From: Opisthorchis felineus
Taxonomy: Eukaryota; Platyhelminthes; Trematoda; Opisthorchiida; Opisthorchiidae
Assembly: GCA_004794785.1 (NCBI GenBank)
Contig: SJOL01008778.1
Location: forward strand, 124,513-188,512
DNA length: 64,000 nucleotides
Reading direction: 5' to 3'
Made by a program: the position numbers and the translations under genes. The notes beneath the pieces are model-generated. The model did not search any database. It worked only from the letters and a program-made list of their open reading frames with translations, and was not told the origin of the DNA. Of this stretch, positions 10,989 to 22,690 are shown piece after piece (the first letter of the stretch is position 1; every line of letters begins with the position of its first letter).

Positions 10989-13060
10989 TCAACGGAAAAC
11001 TCCTAATAAAAGTAACGATTTAAAACCGTCAACTACCGATTCGCACTCTGGTGGCGTACATTTTATCAGCGTGTAAAGGAATACAAAACGTAATCTTGTG
11101 TTGATAACACCAGATGGAATATGGCGTAGGTCATCACGCACACGTGGGACCCAGCCAGTAGGGCGTAAAGATCCCACGGCACTCAGTTTGACAGTAGTCC
11201 CCTTCATTTTATGTTGCTATGTCGTCACCTGTCCACCCACGAACCTTCTTGTGCATTCGGTGGTTAGGCATATGTAGCACGCCCTAAAAACCCTAACCCG
11301 GTAAGTTTAATCTGCCGACCTAAATAATCGGATCCGTTACCAAGTACCCACTTACGCACCACTTCATTGCGGATTCGATGCAACCAGATTACTCTTTCTA
11401 TGGTACGGAAACACCGGTGACCAAACACAAGAAGACGTCTAAGGTCCTCGGATCGTGGAAGGTTTCAAGTCTGACAACCATAGAGTAAGACCGCTTTTCC
11501 AGTTGCTTTGTATACAAGGCCCTTTGGTTTCAGTAAAATTCGGTCCTGAGGCAATAAATGGCATGTATTTGAAAACGCCGCTCACACCTTGACTATCCAC
11601 GCGTTGGCTCCATCTCCTACAGTACAACCACGGCGTTTTCAGCCGCTAATATAGGTGAGCCAATCAACAAACCCGAGCTTTTCATTCTGAATTCGCATAG
11701 AAGAACAAAGGAATAGGGAATCTGAGCTTCACGATGCAAAAAGTGTTCGAAAACATGGGATCACCTCCAATATTCTGGCTTAAGTATTTTGCGCGGACAA
11801 ACAATCGTCAACCAACAAAACTACGTCAACTGTATAATCCAAATCAATTAGTCTGTCTCCAGACGTGATTTTGATACTTGAGTTTATGTTTCCTTGGAGC
11901 GTGCACTTTATGATAACGGTGACAGCAAAAATGGACAGAAAAAAGGATGAAAGAGGCAACCTTGACGAGCCCAACTAGTTATAAGGAAGCTTCTGGACAG
12001 TTCAGTGTACACCCTAATCCGAATAGAGGTATGGGGATAAAGGGCTTAAAGAATGTTTACAAACCTGTGGCCAGCATGTTTAGAACTTACATCTCAAGAG
12101 ATAAAGACCCCTTTAAAGCCGATTAAAACCGAGATTGTTGGTCGGCACTGTAAGTGGTATTCCCCAGGCACTTGACGTAACGTAAAGATATGAATACTGC
12201 AGCTTGTGCTAAGGTGAAATCTTACTTGGTGCTCTCAGACTTAAGCCTCAAGTGAGAAAGGTGGGCGCCGCAATATAAGGCAAGCCAATAGCCTTGTTAC
12301 AACAGGCGTAAGACTTATACTCCTACGGTCAAAACAGTCCGTTCAGGCGCCCTGTTTAAACACGGATACGACCAACAACAGGCACCAACTCTGCAACCTA
12401 TTCTTGTTCTAAATACTACAGACAACCTATTCAAAGCGGAACACAAAGGTTTTCCTCTATATCGGAACAACGCTGTGGTGAGCAAGTGTGGTCTAGAGGT
12501 CTGATGCTGACTCAGGGCAGAAAGACATGTTAGCACCTCATCAACCAAGAGGGGACCTAAGCTCACAGACTACGGCTCAAAATGAGCGGGTTGAATGGAA
12601 AAGGGAGGCGCTGATGCAGACAGCCAACCAAACTGCTGTTAAAAATATCCCGCCCAGTGACTCAGACTCTAGTTCTTCTGTCATATATCAGATTTCAAAT
12701 ATTGTCTTTGAGTAACTCACTTACCGAGAGCCTTTTATGTCCTGTTTGATGGATCAGCTGGAAAAGAGTTCATGCATCCCAAGCTGCACTGACCTCCATT
12801 TCTTGAGCTCTCTGGTTCCACAACGCCTCTCTGTCTACACACAGGCTACGTTCAAGCTGTCGCCTGATCAACAGCCTAGCCGAATGGTGCTCTGAACCAT
12901 AACAGATAAAGCGCCTGGCACGAAGAAGAGTAATATCGTCCGCATACTCAACGTCTGTGATCAAACGTAGGTGACCTAGGATGCTCTGTGATGTGAGCGC
13001 ACTGGTTAAATCCAAGACTCTGAATAAATGGAAAACTTCTTCATTTTGCTGAAACAGCAA
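10989..13060 (-). mobile_element. RTE-like non-LTR retrotransposon remnant (RT and C-terminus)
   Basis: Read on the minus strand, frame-shifting pieces follow the order of trematode RTE-like polyproteins. They are: linker RRQLERSLCVDREALWNQRA (about 12800), QLIHQTGHKR (12750), WAGYF-QQFGW (12650), DEVLTCLSAL and ALFRYRGKPL (12500-12450), ISLTPVVTRLLACLILRR (12300), the RT core RVYTELSRSF and ARQGCLFHPF (12010-11945), the catalytic-box position LDYTVDVVLL (11835), YGCQT (11470), RIRNEVVRKWVLG (11370) and LSAVGSLRPTGWVPR (11160). Several stops and frameshifts break it. The YxDD box reads Y-T-V-D, so the first catalytic Asp is gone. The endonuclease domain is absent. The top end (12850-13060) carries an extra VEYADDITLL motif out of order. 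A dead copy; the superfamily call rests on motif order recalled from the family. Confidence 0.88.
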
Positions 13061-16000
13061 ATGTCATTGTGAAACTGGAATGTATTGTCTTCCTTTCTAT
13101 CACAAAAGGCCTTCAGGTACGGTAGCTTTGTGAATTACATTAATTCCACTCACAGAAAGTGAAGGTGAACGGCAAACGCTCTCCGTGGAGTCAAATACTG
13201 AGAGAAGACAGTGAGTTGCTTTAGGGATACAATCTAAGGCCTTTCGTGAACCCTAAACGCGCAACATTACCGTTGAAAATATACCCTACATTGTCCCTGT
13301 TCATGGATTTGGGTTTTGGAAAAGTAAGCAAGACTTCGGAGCATCTTCTCTATAGAACAGTGGCAGACAACATACGGGTTCAAATTCAGTTACCTTGGAA
13401 CACGTCTGTTTCTAGTGGTTATCACGCGGAAATACACCAAAATCTACCAAACGAACTAATAAATTGGCAAAACTTTTGCAAAATTATGCGGCACAACTGA
13501 ACAAAAGCTGCGTTGGGGTGGAAACCCGTACAAACAGGGGTAGACAGTCTAGTCGTTTTCTGGAATACATTTATACACAAATGCTTTAACTAAAGTAGCG
13601 TAGTACATAGATGTTTACTGTTTATCATTCTGCTCCTCCGGATTGATCTTATTCAAACGAAAAAATGTATTTTTAAAATCTGCATAAAAACTTGTTATCA
13701 AATAGTGTCTTGAGCTGTACTTGTTTTCCGCCGACAGCGGGCACTTTCACCGCAACAATAATTTGCCAGAGGGAACAGACCGAGAAGGAAAAACTGCCCC
13801 ACTTTGATCCGTATACATTTTAAATGTTGGTAGGGAATCCAGGTTTTATACGAGTAGCTGAATAGTACAACGGTCTTTCAAAGCAGTTCCAATTTTACGG
13901 ATCACAGCGCCACAAACAAGATTACCCTGAAAGTTGAATGCGCTACCGGAGACTCTAATTTTGCAGTTTTCTGCAATTCTGTTATACGTGGTTCATTGTC
14001 AGCATGAATGATTGCTGCAGTGACACCATAGTTGTATACGAATTAGTCAGAACAATCAACCGCGAACTCAATTCTCTGTTGACAAGGATTTCAAGAAAGG
14101 TTTCGTGTCAAGATGGGTACAAACTGCTTAATAACAACCGCCTATCACTATTTCGACCAAGAGGGCAAGCAATCATAAACCCTACGATATGGCAGAATGA
14201 ACAGTATGAACCGTAGTTAAAAAAAGCATAATTCTGGTATTGCGTAAAGCAGTGGATCTCTTTAAAAGCATACTCTTCGTTGGCTGAGCAAATCAAGAAT
14301 AAGGCGGATGTAAGTTGTTGGGTCTTCCTAGTCCGGAAAGGCACAACCAGCGGCCTAAACCAATATGGATCTCTCACTCCAACTTTTGAATGTGTGGTCG
14401 TTCGTTTTGTGCTTAACAGTATGATTACACTAAAACTGATCACAAGTGTTTCTCAACATAAGTTGCATCAATTTAGTTTTGCCTGAAACAGTCGATGGTC
14501 AAAGGGGTGGTCATCAAATCGTTGAGGAAAAGAGCAATTTCTCATACTTCTTTGGCATTGAGGTCGCTGGTGTTATTCCAAACTTTAAAATTTGGAGGAT
14601 AAACAACGAATATCCTAATATTAGGGTTATCCGCAAAGATAGCGCAACTCAGGCCATAATCATGCTGCAGTTCTTTGATTAAAGTTTGGCGGAGTTCTAA
14701 AGGTACACATAAAAGGAACTCTCTGGCCGCTTGTCAACCGACACCACCAAGCCGCATGCAGTTTTACCAGATGACAAAATTGTTAGTCTGAGGTTAGCTC
14801 CTCTGATTGTCTTGTCTTCAGCAAATTTATAAGCCCAGTACACGTAGAGGTTTCATGGGGTTTCTTGGGTCACTTGGACGGTTGTCTCACAGCAGTGCTG
14901 AGGTCGGTGTCTAGTTGCCTAGGTGACCATATCACATTCAGATGGATAAGAGTTCTTCAGCAGTTCTAACCTGCGTTTACACCGGAAACGTCAGCGGTTA
15001 GAAGCAGATTTGAAATGTAAGTATGGTACAAACCCCTGTCTCCGGGCCGCAGTTTGAGTTATCGGAGTTATCCCACAATTCCAGGCGAAGCAAGCGTTCG
15101 AAAGCCCCAACAGAAGGTGTCATTAAAACACTACTCCACAAATTTACAGCTCCGAAAGAAGACAGAACATAGATAGCGTCCTCTAAAATCTAGGTTTATT
15201 AAGCCTGTACTTGTGCCTCCGCGAAGCCTTTGCTCAGTCAACAACTGACAATACCACCAGCGGCTCCCGCCCTCCTAGGTTTTGAAACAAAAAATCATGC
15301 CCATAGCAGTGCAGCGGTATACGAAGATAAGCAGTTCAAGCTCGAGGCAGTTAGGGATGTAACTCGAATGCCTCAGTTCTTGTAGCCAAACTCTGCTCCT
15401 TTTGGTTGCAAATTTTCGCCTTCCGTACTTGGGAAGTAAGTCGGTACACCTTAGACAACGACAGGCCCACTAAACGCAACCAGTTTCGGCACGCCATCCC
15501 TGCCTTAAAGCGCGGTTGGGCATTGCAAGGCCCATAACTTCCTATAGTGTTTCCACACCGCCTACGGGTGTTTGCAAATACTAAGGAATATCTCCCCTAC
15601 GTACCTCGACGACACTTTGAGGTAACTTTGACAGTTCATGCGAGTTTGATTGCGTTCAGAAACAAGTGTACTGTTCTGAGGCTTGTCTTTTCTAGGAAGG
15701 AAGGTACGTCCCCAAGGCAATGGACTGGGGAGACAAGCAAACAGAATCTAAGTTGTATTGCTCTGTAATACTCCCCAAGTTAAATCAAACAAAGGGCCAC
15801 TTCAGAGGATTTGATAGATTCACGTGTACAGACGAAAATTTAGTCCAACCTGCATAACCTTCAGGGTCAAGCAACCACATACCTGGATCATTGCAGCGAT
15901 TAATGATTGAATTCGTGAACAAGACAAATATTCGCCTGGTAAGAATATTATTAATATAGCCTGACCAAACAAGCGTCTAGTTTCATTATAGTCATGGATA

Positions 16001-19000
16001 CACAACTATATTGCGAAGCAAATAATTACGTAATATCAGTAAGAGGCCAAATTTTGTGACTACATGAATAGTAAATTGTTCGCTTTGTTTGTTACTTTCT
16101 GAAAACTGTTGAATCTCGGAGCGACACCCTCCAATGGGCCGAGGCTAGCAGTATCCTCTAAATGAAAATGAGTTCTAGGGAACTACGACGTTTTCGAGGT
16201 TACCACGTCGTAAACACACACTTCTACGCTGAGTCCATTTTTCTGAGGCCTACTTGTACGAGTGGTCTGATTAGATGAGCGATCTTTAAGGCCAACAGAT
16301 ACCTCGAATTTGAAAACAGTGTTCAATGAAATGCAATATCTCAACTCGCCGTACAATCTGATCTACTCAAAACGGACGAATGCCGCAGGTAGTTCTGCCG
16401 TCATAACAATTGTCCAAAGTTGCCACAGCTCACAATATACTCGTTGGTGCAAAATACTCGGCGGGGCAACTCCTTTATCTGAATTTGTATCTGGTACCTT
16501 TTACACGAATAGACGGAAGCGGAAGCATGTGACATCGTGCCTCGAGAGGCCTAAGTAAGACTAAGCGTCATCATAGAAACTATCACTGACCTCAGACAAT
16601 TCATGATAGGTTGGAAGAAAGCAATACCCCCGGCACTAATTTTACTCACAATATTCATCAAATTGATAAATGTTACAAATGTTCTGATTACATGTGCACG
16701 ACCTATGCCCATAGGCCAGGCCTTATGGCAACACTGCTTGGTGTCGTCCTGCGGAAATTCAGGTGATGTTTTCTGGCTGCAAAGTGTAAAATACACATTG
16801 TGTTAGGTACTAGGCGTCCCGCAGTTGGCGCCAGAGATGCGTCAAATGATTTGACAGTGCAGACGCATTTGGTGAGCTGTTGAGTATGAATCCAACACTT
16901 ACAGGCCAATGTAAACCAAGTGCTACTTTGAATCGCCCATACAATACAGCTTTGGGTCCACGACACCTAGTCACGTTTTACGGGTTCCTCGGAGAGTAGT
17001 GCTCAGTGGGTTTTAGTTCTCCGAAATGTGCACAAATTGTGTTTTAAGTTATCAAAATTTCACTAGAAGGTCGGTGGGCCTGGCAGCAAACCAATTTTGC
17101 CACTTACTCTATAAAGCGAGGACTTTGGGTTGATATTTTCGTGGAGCCATGCTTACACGGCGTCACTCATAAGCGGCGATTCTTTGTGTCATATCTTGCA
17201 GCTGCTGAGTATTAGGCCTCAGGTAATACATGCCCCACGTGAAAGGTTCGGGGCCACATCACGGAACGAACACCCTACAATCCAGTTAGATTCAGACCTC
17301 TTCAGTATCAAAAGTGAAACCATAAGTGACTGCAGTTATTACGGAAGCAGCTCGAAGACTGTCGCTGACTGCGCAAAAACAAGGGCGTTGCCATTTGTCT
17401 GGCCTCTATCCGTGAGCCTTCCCGGAATGGCTAAGCCAAATGGAAGGACATTCCAACAAGTGCCACTTGCAATGCCATGATAGTGCAAGCACCCGATTAC
17501 CACGTCAAGGTTGCAGAGAAGACTGGTTAACTTGCCCTAACAACTGCCGGAAGGCCTTTCCATTTGCACGCATCCTCTTATGCCCCTAGCTGGCTCCCTA
17601 AAGCACCGGGTATTGTACTGTAAACCCACGTCTATCAATTTAGGCCTCTCGGAAGCCTAAATGTAGACGCACACGGATTTCCTGGACACCGTATTCTTAA
17701 CTATTTTTGCTCCTGTTCAGCGCAACATAATGGCAGTGCTTCTTCGCAAGCCTGCACATCCTCAAAGCGCAGTGGGTGAGGCCCATTACCAAAACATTCG
17801 AGCTGATAGCAGTAGTCTCTTGGACGCCAGTAATCAACGCGATGTGTCGAAAGTTCACAGGGCCCGTAGAACTCGGCTTCCCTGTTCCAAGACCGCCATT
17901 TGGATTGAGAGCAATAAACATCATTCACCGACCTGCAGGTCGCCCGTTACAGGTGCACAGTATCGGCGCAGCCTTTGGATAATCAACTGTTTAATGTCGT
18001 TGGTTGGTTTTTGGAACTCCAGCGTCTGCCATTCTTTCCCAACCTAGTAAAACTGCCTCGGGCTAAGTTATTTCCTCTATGGTCGTGTCTGTGTCTAAAA
18101 ACGAGAGATATCACTCAGACCCTTAGGTCATAGTGATACGACCTTCACATTTCGTACTCCCACATGAGCCACTCAAAGTGCCTGGACACACCCCGTGTGG
18201 CACGCGGAAGACCGTCTGATTGATGCGGTTGCTATTTCGGGTGGCCGCTGGTATTCTTCAGACGACAAATAGTCACATCCCAGATTGTCCGTGAACAGCG
18301 CACTTGGGACTGATATGCAGCTAATGGGCCGTGAGGTAAGAGAAGAATCGTGGGTGTGTGGCTTGGTATTCCCAATTCTTGGCGGAGATTGGAATTGGGC
18401 TGCTTTGTCACGATGAGCCACACGGTGGAATACGTGTCGGCCGTTGGTAGTGTCCATAACTTTAACACATGGATGTCCTATGGTACGCGCGTGCTTCCCG
18501 ATAGTTTTACAAACATGAAAATAGAACATGACATCTAATTAGGGCTTGACACTATACCGCTAATTCGTTCGTAACGTAAGTCCTCAGTAGGTAATGTCTA
18601 CCCATCACCCCATAAACATGCTTAAAAGCTTCCGCATACGAGCGAAATGCTGGCTTGCCACAAGGCCATACGTGATCAGAAACCAAGCACACATGCCATC
18701 TCTGATCATGAAGGTGGAGAGCTTGTATCTATGTTCTTTGGATGGATTCATCAAGATCGGTTCCTTGCCTGCGTTCCATCAATATTCACGAAGTACAGGA
18801 AACGTCAGAACAACGTTATCTCTTGTCTGCTGTGCCCTCCCCTAAACTGGAACACATGCATTCACCAGGACTAGCAAAGCTTCGCTAGTACTGTTGGCAT
18901 GCCATATGCCACGAAGATACCAAATTATCAGTCACCTACATAACATGGCCGGCAAAACATTCGTCATTACCGACTTCCCGGCCGTCATAGTTTGATGGGT

Positions 19001-19783
19001 TGAGTGCAACCGTGCGGTTTTAAGTGGCTAAGACTCATCAGGGCTTGTGTTGTGATTTAGCCTCGCATAGTCGGTCTGGCACAAACAGTCGAAAGCTTTT
19101 GTGCAATAGAAGACCTCGGAGTGGGATAGCTAGTTTGGTGACATATGACATATCTTGTGAGTACTTGGACGTTCTTGAACAACTCTCGATACGATCAAGT
19201 AGTAGGGAGAACTTAGAGCTCAATGGTCAGGTGTGGTGTAAGATATCTGCTCGTGACTAGTTTACAGCTTTTACCGGGAACGGCCGTATGCCCGGCGTCG
19301 ACCAAAAATTCAAAGTGTGCGCAGGAGGCAAGGCCAATGATTTGCATAGGGACATCCAATTAATTAAAACTCATGGCTAGTCTGGGAGGGACTGACCGCG
19401 ATTGTGGTAAAATTTCTCTCTTTCTTTTTTTCTTTCTATTACATGTCGATGACTTGCTCGCTGGCCGCAAGTGGTGCGACGAGAAAATCATCGGGTCAAG
19501 GGTTCGTTGAATTTGGTGGCGCTACGCTAACTGTTGCATTGTTGGCTAAAACGTGGTGGTACTGTAGCTATCGGCTGCACAAGAGAGGCGACCGGAGCAT
19601 AGTTGGACGTCCAATGTGGTACAAGTTTCCAGCTTGCTTGGTTCCCTAAGATAAAGTGCTGGGACATCTCCAAGTGCGTTTTCCTGTGCAGTTCAGTGTA
19701 TTCCCGCTGTGATGTTCATGTCACAGACTGAACACACATGACATGTGTGGTGAGTCTCCACGGACACTCACCTGGTTCATTAT
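13061..19783. other. No recognised feature
   Basis: About 6.7 kb with frames up to 118 codons (for example 17130-17480 and 18173-18529), none with recognisable domains or supporting splice structure. Presumably old intergenic sequence; I see no clear repeat copy here. Confidence 0.45.
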
Positions 19784-19850
19784 ATAATAATAATAACAGG
19801 TTTATTTCCCAACTTGTGTGGAGCGTACCATTTGAGGCATGATGTGGCTA
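19784..19850 (-). mobile_element. (ATT)n-tailed retroelement 3' end, copy 1
   Basis: On the minus strand it ends ATCATGCCTCA...TTGGGAAATAAACCTG followed by an ATT run. This is nearly the same ending as at 37430-37527 (ATCATGCCTCA...TTGGAAATAAACCT, then ATT units). A shared 3' end with a short-unit tail is typical of non-LTR retroelement insertions. The 5' limit is unclear and may reach about 20040. Confidence 0.65.
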
Positions 19851-21839
19851 TACGGTGCAGAGTCAAGTTGCTCTCATTGGTGCCGCATCCTATCCTTCAG
19901 TTCTATTCCGGAGAGGGATAGTGAAAAGAGGGCCAGCGATTGCGTTGGTTTTCAGTGTTCAATGTCTGTTGTTTTGTTTATTTCCCCAGTGTGTAAATCA
20001 CGGCTGAAAGTTGAAGGAATAGAATGGGGCGCCGCATAATGCGCATTTAAATTCCCCGTAGGCCTATTTCGTCAGACCTTTGGCCCATCAAGTCATTCAT
20101 TCAATATAATAGTCGCAAAGCTTTTGGCCGTCACGTTGCTTGCAAACTTAGCAGCTTAACAGCTCTACGCCTGAAGAGTGTGAGTTTGATAATTGCAGAT
20201 TCTACCGCGGCAAGTTCAAAATTCGTGGCACTTATTTTACACATGTACTCTAGCTTGAGTTTTTCACATACAAGAATAACCCATACGTGAAAACCTCGCT
20301 GTTAGGTCACGCACCCGCTTTTCTGTATACACGTATTCAAAATAAGGGGCCAGATCACGAAAGATACGGTCTGCTAGAACTATTGGCGAACCACCGAGAA
20401 TATAGACGAAGTGGATCTCTCCCGAACATGAAACTTGGAAGGTAGTTTTATACCTGCCCGGCTTAGTGACATATAAAGTGTATGGATTTGCAAGAGAATC
20501 AAACGGACCGACTTATGAACCGCCCTTTTACTGCATCAGGTGCCTTTATCTTATGTATTTTATGCATTGTACAAATAGCCTGCCAAATATGAAAATTAGA
20601 AACAAGTTTTTATTTTGATTTTGAAAGACCAGTGCGTGTGTTCACTCTTAATCGGGGCACTCAAGGAAAACCGAAAATATTTCCAGAGTTTTGAGGATGA
20701 AAAGCAAGGAACGTAGCCGCCCGTCAGAAAGTCGCCCTCGAATTATTTTCTCAGAGGAAATAACTAGCACCTCTCAACCCGAGTCGGTTGGCATCCAAAA
20801 GGTTGATTCAGCTATCTGACACTGCATTCAAAAGCTCAACGGCCTCACTGGTAGACAGTCCCATAAAGAGGTCCAGGACAATCGTTTAGGCTCTTTGTTC
20901 AAGCGACCGCCCCAACAACGCTGTCAAAGTGAAAGAGTGATCATTTGTTAACTTTAAATTTTACCTGCCGCTATGCTAGGAGTTCTGGGTCTAAAACGTG
21001 ACTTGGAAACCTCTGGTGCGCAGACTTCGCAGTTACGCCGATTTTTTCTGGGTCCAGCATAATCGGGCAGACATGCAGATCCACTTTTCGGGGAGTTCAA
21101 GGAGCGAATATAATTTTCCTTCTGAAGAAACTAGCGCTCCGTCAAGCCAACCCGAAAGCTACAGAGGAGGACTAAAGGTTTTCCGGAAGTGCGGCCTAAA
21201 GTAGCCTCTAGGGCACCGACCTCAGGGGACTAAGAGGACAAGCAGGTATTTCGCGAGATGAGCAAACGCTGTAACTTGGAGATCCACCAAACGAACGTAC
21301 AAAAAAGGCTCCAATACTAAGGGTGTCCCGGAAAAACTAAAATGTACTGTTTAGGTAATAAGGCGGCTGAAGAAACAAGCACAGAGCCGTCTCCATTAAG
21401 GTCACAAGTTTAGAGCCCACGGGTAAATCGATGGTGTTATTTGATGCCTACAAATACTTGCATCCTGCAAGTATTCTTGCATTCACTGCAAGTTGATTGA
21501 ACATATTCTTAGGTGAGTGATTCTAAATCACCTCGCCATCAACAACTTGATAACCCAGACGCAAAAGGGATTTCCCCGAAAGCGTTTCTGTGTGAAGAAA
21601 AAGCTCGTTTTTGCGGACAGCTTAACATGAGCCAAAAAATGGACTCGTGTTGTACGCCAGGTCCCTTAATTTCTCAAAAGCAGTCAATTGGGTTCCAAAC
21701 ACTTCACTGCTGCACAGGCTCAAGGTTTTTAATTTTCAGGGGAAAATTCTAAGCTTATAAGACATTTTCTTTGCATAGAAGGGTTTGAGTGAAAAACGGA
21801 TAACTCTGCACATTTTAAGAGCCGGCCTCCATTGGAGTT
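19851..21839. other. No gene; possible 5' part of the CR1-like element
   Basis: Contains loosely repeated words such as GAAGAAACTAGCGCTCC at about 21120, with related versions near 20755 and 21370. It sits directly upstream of the CR1-like RT remnant, so the 3' part could be its degraded ORF. I see no firm domain. Confidence 0.35.
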
Positions 21840-22690
21840 CCTTAAGGCTGAAACACTTCTCATTCTGATCTACGTCAACGACCTGTTGGAATTGCTTTCA
21901 AGTACATGCCCAATTTTTTGAGTACACAGTGGCCGCAACAATTCAGATGGATGTCAGCGCCACAGAACAGCGGTCAATGGAGTGACGTCGTCCTCAATGA
22001 CGAAGAGCAAGTTCTAGGAAGATGCTCAACAAAAGCCTTGTCGCGCACAGTGAGAATAGCCAGAGAATATTATGATGCTAGAAACCTGGCATGTCTACAC
22101 TCAATCACAACAATCGGTTCAAAATGCTCTCACCGTCCGCTGAATAGTGTGGTCCATCTTTATTAGTGCTGCTCGCGTGGACCTCCAGATACCTTATGCG
22201 GCTTATATCAGACGGCTCCTGAAACACGCCAGCCAAGCTGTCTACTCATGGCGCAAGAAGAACGCAGACCGTGCAGTGTGTCCAGTGTGTTCCTGCAAAA
22301 TTTGATACTGGTCTAAATTTTGTTGAATGCGAAACGCATCAGGAGATCCTCGAACTAATTCTCTCAGACTGTCTTCACCTCAATGAAGACCCAGTAATTA
22401 CTGACGCCTTGTTTGATCAAGGGTTGTTTACCCCACTGATACACGGCTGGCACGGAGCACGCACTTTATTGGACACCAGTTTTTCCCATTTCGGGTAATA
22501 CTTGCATAGAATACCCCCCCTTAGCCGTTGTATGAGATGCAACCAGTTCAAATTATTCTTGGATGTTTTTATGTGTGGCCACGCGCTTCCTAGCGTTGAG
22601 AACCTAGGAAGTGTTGTTGCGCTGCTTTTTTGCTTGTGCCTCTCGGATAAACGGGACCCACTGAAGGACAATGACACACTTGATTCCTGA
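21840..22690 (+). mobile_element. CR1/jockey-like non-LTR reverse transcriptase remnant
   Basis: Pieces in family order on the plus strand: GVP then ILIYVNDLLELLSSTC (21845-21915), the RT segment leading into the catalytic box; YIRRLLKHASQAVYSWRKK (22202-22260), equivalent to the YIRPLLEYA-Q thumb region; GLNFVECETHQEILEL (22313-22360); and HLNEDPVITDALFDQGL (22378-22428), equivalent to RL-GDLI-TY-LF-QGL. Where the FADD box should follow CPIF there is a stop codon. A later frame through KLFLDVFMCGHAL (about 22550) may be the C-terminus. Heavily decayed and non-functional. Confidence 0.8.
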
